A DNA stretch of 64,000 nucleotides from Lactobacillus corticis. Lineage in GTDB: Bacteria > Bacillota > Bacilli > Lactobacillales > Lactobacillaceae. The DNA is taken from the NCBI RefSeq assembly GCF_018327645.1, contig NZ_BMAY01000005.1:106906-170905 (forward strand). The letters run 5' to 3'. Position numbers and translations under genes: made by a program. Under the pieces are notes generated by a model, which saw only the letters and a program-made list of their open reading frames with translations, was not told where the DNA came from and searched no databases. Shown piece by piece: positions 1-8,336 of this stretch (position 1 is the stretch's first letter; the number at the start of each line of letters is the position of its first letter).

Positions 1-539
1 GAAAAGAAATTAATTTTTCTGATCGGGGCATGACTTTAGAACAGCAGATCAATGAATCTAATAAGTATTATTTGGAAAAAGGCATTGCTGTTGTGCACAA
101 GAAACCAACCCCAGTGCAAATAGTTAAGGTAGATTACCCTAAACGTTCACGTGCAGTGATCCGAGAAGCTTATTTTAGACAAGCCTCGACCACTGACTAT
201 AACGGCGTTTATAAAGGCTATTATCTTGACTTTGAAGCAAAAGAGACCAAAAATAAGACCAACTTTCCCCTCAAGAATTTTCATCAACATCAGATCGTCC
301 ACTTAGAACAGTGTTTAGCACAAGCGGGCATCTGTTTTACCTTGATTGGATTCACTAGTTTGGGGAGGTATTTTGCTTTACCGGCAAGTATCGTCATTGA
401 TGCTTGGCGGACGCCAAATAAAAGCTCGTTGACACTCGAAGAGATTTCGACACAAGCGGTTGAATTGCAGAGCGGCTTCCGCCCTACTCTACCGTATCTT
501 GAAGCTGTCGATAAATTTATTGCAGGTAGGAGAAACTAA
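1..539 (+). CDS. recU: Holliday junction resolvase RecU (5' end outside window)
   Basis: RecU cuts Holliday junctions during recombination and chromosome segregation in Firmicutes. The reading frame is open from position 3 and already reads as RecU before the first ATG at 30 (an in-frame SDRGMTLE stretch), so the true start lies upstream of the window. Family landmarks are visible: NETNKYYLE-like helix, KKPTPVQIV, SxAVIxEAYFRQASTTDYNGVY and the nuclease segment YLDFEAKETKNK (catalytic acidic residues and Lys). The stop overlaps the start of the penicillin-binding protein gene, the conserved recU-ponA arrangement. The family call is certain; only the 5' boundary is missing. Confidence 0.95.
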   Translation, partial: KEINFSDRGMTLEQQINESNKYYLEKGIAVVHKKPTPVQIVKVDYPKRSRAVIREAYFRQASTTDYNGVYKGYYLDFEAKETKNKTNFPLKNFHQHQIVHLEQCLAQAGICFTLIGFTSLGRYFALPASIVIDAWRTPNKSSLTLEEISTQAVELQSGFRPTLPYLEAVDKFIAGRRN

Positions 540-2857
540 TGGCGAATCGAAAACGAAGTATTGAAGACAACACTCGTCGAAGAAGCCAAGGAAGACGACG
601 CCCAGAAGAAAGACCTGGAGGCACCAAACGGATCGTTTTACGGGTTTTAAAATGGTGCTTTATGTTAGTACTGCTCTTAGTCGTTGCTGGGATTGGTTTA
701 TTTGCATATTATGCTAAGGATGCACCAGACATCACCCAATCTCAGCTCCAGAGTGGTGGGACTTCCAGCCTTTACACTTCTGACGGCAAGTTCTTAATGT
801 CTTTGGGATCAGAAAAAAGAATCTATGTTTCTAATAAAAACATTCCACAAAAATTAAAAGACGCTGTTATCTCAGTTGAAGATAAACGTTTCTATAGCGA
901 AGGCTTGGGTATTGACCCAATCAGAATTGTCGGTTCGATGTTGACCAATGCTAAAAGCAACTCAGTAGCAGCCGGTGGGTCAACCATTACCCAGCAATTG
1001 GTAAAATTGACCGTCTTTTCAACTGCCACCTCCCAGCGAACCTTAAAGCGTAAAGCACAAGAGGCTTGGCTAGCGATGAAGGTTGAGCGTGACTATAGCA
1101 AAGACCAAATTATTGAATATTACATCAACAAGGTCTACATGAATTACGGCAACTATGGCATGGGTACGGCTGCTAATTACTATTATGGAAAGAGTTTAAA
1201 ACAACTCGATTTAGCCCAAACTGCTCTGATTGCTGGTATGCCAAATGCTCCAGTTTCCTATGACCCATACTTATATCCCCAAAAGGCTAAGTATCGTCGC
1301 GACATTGTTTTGCGGGCAATGTATGAAAACCACAAAATCACCAAGGCACAACTTAATCAAGCTTTGAATGAAAGTATTACTAAAGGCTTAGTTAAGAAGC
1401 ATTCGAATAAGGAATCAAAATTACGCAAAATTGATGATCCATATATAAAGGAAGTTATTTCTGAAGTTGAAAGCAAAGGCTATGATCCATATAACGATAA
1501 CTTAAAAATTACCATTAATATTGATCAAGATGCCCAAACAAAGCTTTACAACCTCGCTAATGGCAATAAGGTTTCATTTACTAACAATAAGATGCAAATA
1601 GGAGCAACCTTGGTTGACCCAACCAATGGCCATGTTTTAGCGATCTTGGGTGGACGACATTTGCCATCTGTTCAATTAGGACTTGATCGAGCGGTGCAAA
1701 CCGGTAGATCGACTGGGTCATCGATTAAACCAGTTCTTGATTATGCCCCGGCAATTCAATATCTAAATTGGTCAACTGCCCATATTTTAGATGACTCTAA
1801 GTACACCTACCCTGGTACTAATATTCAGCTTTATGACTGGGATAATCAGTACGAGGGTGATATGACAATGCGCTATGCCCTAGCCCAATCCAGAAATGTT
1901 CCAGCTGTAAAAACGTTAGCCAAAGTTGGTTTGAGCCGAGCAAGCAAGTTTGTTAAACGGATGGGCATCACCGTCAAAAATAGTCAAGGTTTATCCGTTG
2001 CGATTGGGGCTAATGCTTCAAGTCTGCAAATGGCCGGAGCATATTCGGCCTTTGCTACCTTGGGGGTTTACCATAAGCCAACTTTTGTTTCAAAGATTGA
2101 AACGCCAGATGGACTTACCAGGACATATGATTCTTCAGGAACTCGTGTTATGAAGAAGTCTACTGCCTACATGATAACTGATATGCTTAAGGATGTTATT
2201 AAGAGCGGCTCAGGAACACAGGCGAAAATTTCTGGTCTTTACCAAGCCGGTAAGACTGGGACGGTTAAGTATTCAGATGCTGAACTTAAAAAGTATCCTT
2301 CCTACTCTGATACACCAAAAGATTCATGGTTTGTAGGCTATACTAGAAGTTACGTAATGAGCGTTTGGACCGGGTACGACAATCTAAAAGACGGGACGAT
2401 TGGTGGCAATGGCCAATATGCGGCCCAGCAGATATATAAGTATATGATGTCTTATATGATGTCGCAGGCTGAAAATGTGGATTGGCAAAAGCCATCTTCG
2501 GTAATTCGAACTCGGGTAGTCAAGAATTCTAACCCACCGCAATATTCAAGTAGCGGAACCGATTGGGAATTATTTGTTAAAGGACATGGACCGGTAGGCT
2601 ATTCAAGTTCATCTTCAACAACTAGCTCAACTACCTCTTCATCAAGTTCAGTCACCTCAAGTGCTGCTTCTTATGATGATCAAGATGAAAAGGCAGATAC
2701 CTCTTCTTCTTCGTCTAGTTCAAGCCAGGCTAGTCAATCGACCAGTAGTTCTACGCAACAAAATGGTTCTCAGAGTCAATCATCTAAGAAAACTAGTTCT
2801 TCTAGTTCTTCCAGTTCAAAACAAGGTGATGGACAAGATAATGATAATAAAGATTAA
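539..2857 (+). CDS. ponA: Class A penicillin-binding protein (PBP1A)
   Basis: Bifunctional peptidoglycan glycosyltransferase/transpeptidase anchored in the cytoplasmic membrane. The order is a basic cytoplasmic N-terminus, one membrane segment near residues 38-58, a GT51 domain with catalytic Glu114 in EDKRF and the GGSTITQQL motif near 146-154, then a transpeptidase domain with SxxK (active Ser394, SSIK), SRN at 451-453 and a KTGT motif near 570. The last ~90 residues are a low-complexity Ser/Thr/Gln/Asp tail, probably disordered outside the cell. The ATG overlaps the recU stop, so the two are translationally coupled. A strong hairpin with a T-run follows the stop. Confidence 0.96.
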   Translation: MANRKRSIEDNTRRRSQGRRRPEERPGGTKRIVLRVLKWCFMLVLLLVVAGIGLFAYYAKDAPDITQSQLQSGGTSSLYTSDGKFLMSLGSEKRIYVSNKNIPQKLKDAVISVEDKRFYSEGLGIDPIRIVGSMLTNAKSNSVAAGGSTITQQLVKLTVFSTATSQRTLKRKAQEAWLAMKVERDYSKDQIIEYYINKVYMNYGNYGMGTAANYYYGKSLKQLDLAQTALIAGMPNAPVSYDPYLYPQKAKYRRDIVLRAMYENHKITKAQLNQALNESITKGLVKKHSNKESKLRKIDDPYIKEVISEVESKGYDPYNDNLKITINIDQDAQTKLYNLANGNKVSFTNNKMQIGATLVDPTNGHVLAILGGRHLPSVQLGLDRAVQTGRSTGSSIKPVLDYAPAIQYLNWSTAHILDDSKYTYPGTNIQLYDWDNQYEGDMTMRYALAQSRNVPAVKTLAKVGLSRASKFVKRMGITVKNSQGLSVAIGANASSLQMAGAYSAFATLGVYHKPTFVSKIETPDGLTRTYDSSGTRVMKKSTAYMITDMLKDVIKSGSGTQAKISGLYQAGKTGTVKYSDAELKKYPSYSDTPKDSWFVGYTRSYVMSVWTGYDNLKDGTIGGNGQYAAQQIYKYMMSYMMSQAENVDWQKPSSVIRTRVVKNSNPPQYSSSGTDWELFVKGHGPVGYSSSSSTTSSTTSSSSSVTSSAASYDDQDEKADTSSSSSSSSQASQSTSSSTQQNGSQSQSSKKTSSSSSSSSKQGDGQDNDNKD

Positions 2858-2864
2858 ATGCTAA

Positions 2865-2908
2865 TAAGCAAGCAAAAGAGCTTCAACTATCGTTGAAGCT
2901 CTTTTTTT
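2865..2908 (+). terminator. Rho-independent terminator, copy 1 of a duplicated terminator
   Basis: An 11-bp perfect stem (2877-2887 with 2892-2902), loop TATC, then a run of T at 2902-2908, just after ponA. The whole segment, including the 12 bases before the stem, recurs at 8294-8336 with only the loop changed. Confidence 0.9.
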
Positions 2909-3093
2909 ACGCCATATTTAAAGTTCGTCTTTTGCTAAAGTATTACACTATTGTGAGTGAATAATCGTTTGTATTATGTTTATATTCACACTTTAAATCG
3001 AAAACGTTCATATTTTGTTAACAAATAATCCCAATAATCTGCAAACCTTAACCCTATTGTATTTATTAGCAGTAATTATAAAGGAGTGAGGCA
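2909..3093 (+). promoter_or_regulatory. Upstream region of the acyltransferase/AMP-ligase/ABC cassette
   Basis: A 185-bp AT-rich spacer that must hold the cassette promoter. Weak candidates are TTGTGA (2951-2956) with TATTAT (2972-2977; short 15-bp spacer) and TTGTAT (2969-2974) with TTTAAA (2992-2997; 17-bp spacer). A 7-bp inverted repeat, GTGAATA (2957-2963) and TATTCAC (2983-2989), overlaps both and could be an operator. A strong Shine-Dalgarno (AAAGGAGTGAGG) precedes the ATG at 3094. Promoter choice is uncertain. Confidence 0.3.
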
Positions 3094-4260
3094 ATGAAAA
3101 AAAAGCATTTATATGAAGTTGATTTGGCCCGTTGTTTTTTTATGTTTGGTGTGGTCCTCAATCATGTTACTTCTACTTTTTCAAGTGCTCTGGGACAAAC
3201 CAAAACCAAGAGTGGCAATGTACTTGTATCGAGTCATCTTATGCTGCATTTTCCGCGTTTTGGTTTCATGTTTATCACCGGTATGGTTTTGTTTTTAAGT
3301 TATTATGAGCGCCCCGAGAAACAAAATTGGCTGCACTTTTGGAAAGTTAGATATTTAGGATCTGGGATTCCATATTTGTTTTGGAATGGTTTTTACATGA
3401 CATTTTGGCTAATTGCAAGTGGTTCTCTTAATTTTTCAAATTGGGTAAGCCATTATAGCGATGCAATTATTCATGGAAATTATTTTTATCTTTACTACGT
3501 CTTTATGATGTTCCAGCTCTATTTGGTTTTTCCTTTGCTCATTTACCTATTTGAAAAATGTAAAGGTCAACATCAATTAATCTTATTGTGTAGTTTTCTT
3601 TTGCAAATTATTTTTTTAGTTTGGGCAAAATATATCTATCCAAACCAAGATCATACAGGCTGGCCCTATCTCATTAAGTATTACGGTACAAATATTATTG
3701 CCTATCAATTTTATTTTGTGCTTGGTGCTTACACTTGGATCAATTATGAAAAAATCACCAGCTGGCTATTAACTAATAAAAAAACAACTTTTTCGATAAC
3801 TTTCTTGCTTTGTCTAGGAACTCTCGGGTTGTACCAATTCAACGTTAATCAGTTGGGGCTAAAACAGCACTACGCTAATTTGATTCACCAGCCATATATG
3901 CTCTTTTATGCAATTGCAATAGTAGCTTCAATTTATACCATTTGTTTAATGTATGCCCAGTATCGCCAGAAACATAGTGATAATAAAAACCTATTTATCA
4001 AGTGGGTTGATCTTTCGGCCCAGATTTCATTTGGGGTTTACTTGGTCCATAGCATAATGATAGCTCTACTTACTAGAGTACTGGGATCATTAAAATTTAT
4101 CTTTCACCCCTATGTTTTATTACTAGCTGTGCCACTTGGGTATCTGATCGTTTTAGCTGGTGCATGGATCATTGCTTATGCATTATATAAAATACCGCCA
4201 TTTGGGGTATTGATCGGTCGACCAAATATACGTAGATCATTTATTAGAAAGGAAAAATAA
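3094..4260 (+). CDS. Acyltransferase family 3 (OafA/AcylT3-like) membrane protein
   Basis: Integral membrane acyltransferase of the AcylT3 type, which moves acyl groups from cytoplasmic donors onto surface or exported acceptors. The 388-residue protein opens with the family's YEVDLARCFFMFGVVLNH helix (a conserved Arg and His near the membrane face) and shows about ten hydrophobic segments ending in a basic tail. It lacks the SGNH domain fused to some OafA members, so it is the membrane-only form. One base separates its stop from the next gene, an AMP-forming ligase that could supply its acyl donor. The substrate is unknown. The family call is firm; the role is inferred from context. Confidence 0.82.
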   Translation: MKKKHLYEVDLARCFFMFGVVLNHVTSTFSSALGQTKTKSGNVLVSSHLMLHFPRFGFMFITGMVLFLSYYERPEKQNWLHFWKVRYLGSGIPYLFWNGFYMTFWLIASGSLNFSNWVSHYSDAIIHGNYFYLYYVFMMFQLYLVFPLLIYLFEKCKGQHQLILLCSFLLQIIFLVWAKYIYPNQDHTGWPYLIKYYGTNIIAYQFYFVLGAYTWINYEKITSWLLTNKKTTFSITFLLCLGTLGLYQFNVNQLGLKQHYANLIHQPYMLFYAIAIVASIYTICLMYAQYRQKHSDNKNLFIKWVDLSAQISFGVYLVHSIMIALLTRVLGSLKFIFHPYVLLLAVPLGYLIVLAGAWIIAYALYKIPPFGVLIGRPNIRRSFIRKEK

Positions 4261-4261
4261 T

Positions 4262-5794
4262 ATGACTAGATTAACTCAGGATCTTAAGAAAGAAATCGAG
4301 AAAAATAGTGACCGCCAGATTTTAAAAGATATTAGATTAAATAAGTGGTTTACTGGCAAAGATATTGAAGATGACGTTACTACCCTAGAAGAATTTTTTA
4401 AAGATATTAATCTATCATCTAATGATGTTGTCTTTATGTGCCTGAAAAATACTGCAGCATATATCCCCATTAATCAAGCTTTGTGGCGAACTGGAGCCGC
4501 AGCCCATCCAGTTTCTGGGACAACTCCTACACAAGAATTAGTTGCTGATAATAATGATAATGATTATCCATTAATTTTATTGACTAGTGAACAAGCAAAA
4601 GAATTCGCCTTAAAAACCAATCTTGCAAGTAAGCCATTACCTTTAAAAACATTACCAGAACTTGTGGTATTTTATAAAAACAATCTACCAAAAAGATCGA
4701 GCACAATTACTGAAGAAACAATTGGCTTAATACTAAACACATCTGGGACAACAGGTAAACCAAAACAAGTTGGGCTAACTCATAAAATGATGCGAAATGC
4801 TGCTCAATATAATATGGATAGTCATAAATTTACTTCAAACGACACAGTACTCTTGGTAATGCCAATGTTTCATATGAATGCGCAAATGATTCAAACAACC
4901 ACAACTATCCTAGCCGGCGGAAGAATCGTGGTTGCACCTAAGTTCTCAGCCAGTCGGTATTGGGATTGGGTTAGCGAATCAGAAGCCACCTGGTCTTCAG
5001 TCGTCCCAACTATCGTAACTATCTTATTGAAAAACGAAAATGCTTTAAACTCTTTTAAACGTCATACTAATAATATTCATTTGCGGTTTATTCGTTGTGC
5101 TTCCGCTGTATTATCAGTTAGTCGTCATCGTCAATTCTTGGATACGTACCATATTCCTCTATTAGAAGGATATGGCATGACTGAGGCTTGTAGTCAATGT
5201 ACCTTAAACCCCTTAGATGCGATCAAAGTTGGTTCTGCTGGTAAACCTTATCATACTGAAATGGCAATTTATACTGGAGATACTTACACAACTGAGGCCA
5301 ATGTTAAGGGCGAAATTGTAATTCGTGGTGATCATGTTATTACCCATTATTTGCGAGGAAGTCAAAAAGACTTTTATGATAATTGGTTCCATACTGGTGA
5401 CTTAGGGTATTTTGACAAAGATCATTATTTATGGATGGATGGCAGAATTAAACATGTTATAAATCACGGTGGAGAAAAAGTTAGCCCAGTTCTTGTCGAA
5501 ACTACTATAGCTGAGCTTGATTTTATTAAGAATGTTGCAGTAGTACCTACTCCCGATGAAATTTATGGTGAGGCCGTTACCGCAGCGGTTATTTTAGATG
5601 ATCCTAAAATGGATCAGCAAGAGGCTAAACAAAAAATCATAGATTACTGTAAAGGAAAGCTAGCGCTTTACCGTTGTCCAACAAAAGTTTTCTTTATTGA
5701 TAAATTTCCACTCAACCCAACAGGGAAAATTTTGCGAGCAAAACTTTCAGATGAATTAACGAAGATGGAGGAAGCTTCACATGCATCAGAATAG
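4262..5794 (+). CDS. AMP-forming acyl-CoA synthetase-like ligase
   Basis: ANL-superfamily enzyme that activates a carboxylate as acyl-AMP and passes it to a thiol, normally CoA. At 510 residues it is full length. Visible motifs are the P-loop LNTSGTTGKPK near residue 158, MPMFHMNAQ near 200, EGYGMTEA near 301, the hinge GDLGYFDKDHYLWMDGRIK near 377 and the C-terminal catalytic Lys in NPTGKILR. The FHMN segment resembles oxalyl-CoA and crotonobetaine/carnitine-CoA ligases more than long-chain fatty acid ligases. No carrier protein is encoded beside it. The gene is packed tightly between the acyltransferase and an ABC binding protein (14-bp overlap). The carboxylate substrate is unknown. Confidence 0.85.
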   Translation: MTRLTQDLKKEIEKNSDRQILKDIRLNKWFTGKDIEDDVTTLEEFFKDINLSSNDVVFMCLKNTAAYIPINQALWRTGAAAHPVSGTTPTQELVADNNDNDYPLILLTSEQAKEFALKTNLASKPLPLKTLPELVVFYKNNLPKRSSTITEETIGLILNTSGTTGKPKQVGLTHKMMRNAAQYNMDSHKFTSNDTVLLVMPMFHMNAQMIQTTTTILAGGRIVVAPKFSASRYWDWVSESEATWSSVVPTIVTILLKNENALNSFKRHTNNIHLRFIRCASAVLSVSRHRQFLDTYHIPLLEGYGMTEACSQCTLNPLDAIKVGSAGKPYHTEMAIYTGDTYTTEANVKGEIVIRGDHVITHYLRGSQKDFYDNWFHTGDLGYFDKDHYLWMDGRIKHVINHGGEKVSPVLVETTIAELDFIKNVAVVPTPDEIYGEAVTAAVILDDPKMDQQEAKQKIIDYCKGKLALYRCPTKVFFIDKFPLNPTGKILRAKLSDELTKMEEASHASE

Positions 5795-6767
5795 TCATCA
5801 AAATCGCAAAATATTTATCTTTTTTCTATTAGTAGCTTGGATCTGCGTCGCTTTTTATGGTTTTAAACAAACGGATCTAGGCAACAGCAGTGAAAAATTA
5901 ACGACCATAAAAATCGGTTACCTTTCTGGAGACGAAATTGAAATTTCAGCTGCACGAGGTGCATTAAAGAAAAAATTGCGGGCTAAAGGATATAACGTTG
6001 TATTTAAGAAGTTCACTTCTGGAGCAGCTGAAACTGAAGCTCTGGCCTCAGGGTCAATTGATTATGCTCGTACAGGTGATACACCTCCAGTTGCTGCAAT
6101 TGCCGCTGGTTCAAAGATAACCTACATCGCAACTGGTGGCGTTAAGAGTAACGGTACAGGAATTCTGGTAAAAAAATCTTCAGGCATTACCAAAGTCAGT
6201 CAACTTAGAGGTAAGAAAATCGCTTATACCAAGTCTACTGCTTCCGAATATTTCGTACGGGCGCTATTAAAGAAATATGGACTATCCACCAGTGATGTTA
6301 AGCTTGTAAATTTGGAAACCAATGCTGCTTCTGTAGCCTACTCTAAAGGAAAGGTTGATGCTATTGTGGCATGGGATCCTACTACGGCACAATTACAGTT
6401 AAGTGGTTCTACTCTTTTGGCAGATGGTAATGATGTAAATTATAACAATCGAAGTTATATCCTCAGTTCCAGCACTTTTGCCAAGAATCATAAGTCTTTG
6501 AGTAAGTTATTAATTAAATATTTAAGTCAAGATATGAAATGGGCAAATAGCCACCATAGTACCCTTATTAAGTTACTTTCAGAAAAACTTGGTGTTAAAA
6601 AATCTGTAATTAAGACCACGATCAACCGCAGAAAATATGATTTTGAGCCAGTGACACAAACTGCAATAAAAGAATCGCAAGCGATTGCCGACACTTTCTA
6701 TAAAGCTGGTGTTATTAAGAAAGATCCAAAGATAAAGAGTCATGTACAATATCTTAGTGTTAATTAG
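5781..6767 (+). CDS. ABC transporter substrate-binding protein, SsuA/TauA (NMT1-like) family
   Basis: Solute receptor for the importer encoded by the next two genes. The 328-residue protein begins with a basic stretch and one hydrophobic segment (about residues 10-28). The only Cys there (AWIC) does not fit a lipobox, so it is probably held by an uncleaved membrane anchor rather than a lipid. The mature part is a type II binding fold with IKIGYLSGDEIEISAARG, LASGSIDYARTGDTPPVAA and VDAIVAWDPTTAQ, typical of aliphatic sulfonate, taurine or thiamine-precursor receptors. It overlaps the ligase gene by 14 bp. Family is clear; the ligand is not. Confidence 0.85.
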   Translation: MHQNSHQNRKIFIFFLLVAWICVAFYGFKQTDLGNSSEKLTTIKIGYLSGDEIEISAARGALKKKLRAKGYNVVFKKFTSGAAETEALASGSIDYARTGDTPPVAAIAAGSKITYIATGGVKSNGTGILVKKSSGITKVSQLRGKKIAYTKSTASEYFVRALLKKYGLSTSDVKLVNLETNAASVAYSKGKVDAIVAWDPTTAQLQLSGSTLLADGNDVNYNNRSYILSSSTFAKNHKSLSKLLIKYLSQDMKWANSHHSTLIKLLSEKLGVKKSVIKTTINRRKYDFEPVTQTAIKESQAIADTFYKAGVIKKDPKIKSHVQYLSVN

Positions 6768-6779
6768 GAGGCCGTAAAA

Positions 6780-7562
6780 ATGACAAAAAGTACCTTTAAA
6801 AAGAAATTTTTACCATGGCTTCTACCTATCGTCATAATTCTATTTTGGCAATTGGCAGTGCAACTAAAATGGATTCAATCAGAATTTCTCCCCGCTCCTA
6901 CAGAAGTTGTTCAAACAGCAATTGTCGATTGGAAAAAAGGAATTCTTCAAAAAAATATTTCAATTTCCTTATTTAGAGCTACTTGTGGTTTTGTGATCGG
7001 CGGAGGAATGGGATTTATTTTAGGCCTCTTATCTGGTACTAGTAAACTATTCCGTAAAACCTTTGATTCAACGATCCAAATGCTCCGGACAATCCCCAAT
7101 ATGGCCTTAATCCCATTAGTAGTATTGATCTTAGGAATTGGCGAACCGGCGAAGATTTGTTTTGTAGCATTGGCATGTTTGTTTCCAATGTATATCAACA
7201 CCTATCATGGGATTACCTCAATTGATCCTGATTTATTGGAAATGGGAAAATCATATCAATTAAATACGGTACAGATGTTTAAACAAATTATTTTCCCGGG
7301 CGCCTTGCCGACTATCTTAATGGGTGTACGATATGCTTTAGGAACAATGTGGACAGCTTTAATTGTTGCTGAGACAGTCTCAGCTGATTCAGGGATTGGT
7401 TATATGTCTACCAATGCGCAACAATATGTTGATGTAAAAACAATCTACTTATGTATCATTATCTATGCCTTTTTGGGTGAATTATCCAATTATATCGCCA
7501 AAAATCTAGAAACTATCTTCTTAGAATGGCGAAATAGCGCACGAAGTTTAACTGAAGAATAG
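6780..7562 (+). CDS. ABC transporter permease, SsuC/TauC family
   Basis: Membrane subunit of the importer, 260 residues with about six membrane spans. The cytoplasmic coupling loop is visible near residues 150-175 (MGKSYQLNTVQMFKQIIFPGALP), matching the EAA-loop pattern of binding-protein-dependent transport permeases. The C-terminal part MWTALIVAETVSADSGIGYM is typical of the SsuC/TauC/ThiX group. A GGAGG site precedes the ATG by 6 bases. It lies 12 bp after the receptor gene and 14 bp before the ATPase gene, so the three form one transport unit. Confidence 0.9.
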   Translation: MTKSTFKKKFLPWLLPIVIILFWQLAVQLKWIQSEFLPAPTEVVQTAIVDWKKGILQKNISISLFRATCGFVIGGGMGFILGLLSGTSKLFRKTFDSTIQMLRTIPNMALIPLVVLILGIGEPAKICFVALACLFPMYINTYHGITSIDPDLLEMGKSYQLNTVQMFKQIIFPGALPTILMGVRYALGTMWTALIVAETVSADSGIGYMSTNAQQYVDVKTIYLCIIIYAFLGELSNYIAKNLETIFLEWRNSARSLTEE

Positions 7563-7576
7563 ATTGGAGGACCTTA

Positions 7577-8296
7577 ATGGCGTTAATAGAGCTGGACGGT
7601 GTTTCTAAAAAATATGGCGACAAAACCGTCCTTAAAAATGTTTCTTTAAAGATCAGTGAGGGGGACTTTGTTGCTCTATGTGGTATGAGTGGTGGCGGAA
7701 AAAGTACCCTGTTGCGTTTGATATCTGGATTAGAAAAAGCCGATTCAGGAAGCATTAAACAAGAAAATAAAGAAATTTCAACTATTAATTCAGATGCACG
7801 GATGATGTTTCAAGATGACCGATTGCTTCCTTGGCAAACAGTAATTCAAAACCTACTATTTGGAGATAAGTCAGAAGAAAGGATTAAACTTGCAAAACGA
7901 CTATTAGATCGGGTTGGTTTAATAGACTATCAGAATTCATTTCCAGCTTCCCTCTCCGGCGGTCAAAGACAACGAGTTGCTCTGGCTAGAGCTTTGATGA
8001 GTCAACCAAAAGTATTGCTTTTAGATGAACCTTTAGGAGCCTTAGATGCATTAACTCGGAGAAATATGCAGGACCTTATTATTAAAGTATGCTCTGAAAC
8101 TAACATAACTACAATTTTAGTTACTCACGATGTTCAAGAAGCGGTAAGAATGGCTGATAAAATTTGGATCATTAAAAATCAAGGAATCGCTAAAGAATTA
8201 ACTAACCCCGAGCGAAATAACCAAACAGCTGAGGCCCAATTGAAAAAGGACCAACTAGTCGAAACCGCATTATCATGCATTTTAGACAATAATTAA
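7577..8296 (+). CDS. ABC transporter ATP-binding protein, SsuB/TauB family
   Basis: ATPase of the importer, 239 residues. Walker A is GMSGGGKST at residues 36-44, the Q-loop lies in MFQDDRLLPW near 76 (the D-R-L-L-P-W form is typical of SsuB/TauB), the signature is LSGGQRQRVALARAL near 127, Walker B is VLLLDEPLGALDAL, and the switch His is in TILVTHDVQEA. All catalytic positions are intact. The TAA stop lies inside the second copy of the duplicated terminator, so this gene closes the cassette. Confidence 0.92.
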   Translation: MALIELDGVSKKYGDKTVLKNVSLKISEGDFVALCGMSGGGKSTLLRLISGLEKADSGSIKQENKEISTINSDARMMFQDDRLLPWQTVIQNLLFGDKSEERIKLAKRLLDRVGLIDYQNSFPASLSGGQRQRVALARALMSQPKVLLLDEPLGALDALTRRNMQDLIIKVCSETNITTILVTHDVQEAVRMADKIWIIKNQGIAKELTNPERNNQTAEAQLKKDQLVETALSCILDNN

Positions 8297-8336
8297 GCAA
8301 GCAAAAGAGCTTCAACAATAGTTGAAGCTCTTTTTT
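8294..8336 (+). terminator. Rho-independent terminator, copy 2 of a duplicated terminator
   Basis: The same stem as after ponA (8306-8316 with 8321-8331), loop AATA instead of TATC, followed by T at 8331-8336. The first three bases are the stop codon of the preceding ATPase gene and the last bases touch the stop codon of nth on the other strand, so it probably serves both convergent genes. Confidence 0.88.

Noticed and set aside
2661..2864. Small Leu-rich frame over the end of ponA
   Set aside because: It is the shadow of the serine-codon-rich tail in another frame, without a ribosome site.
4262..5794. AMP ligase as an NRPS adenylation domain or DltA
   Set aside because: No carrier domain or dltBCD genes are linked, and its FHMN segment resembles CoA ligases of short carboxylates.
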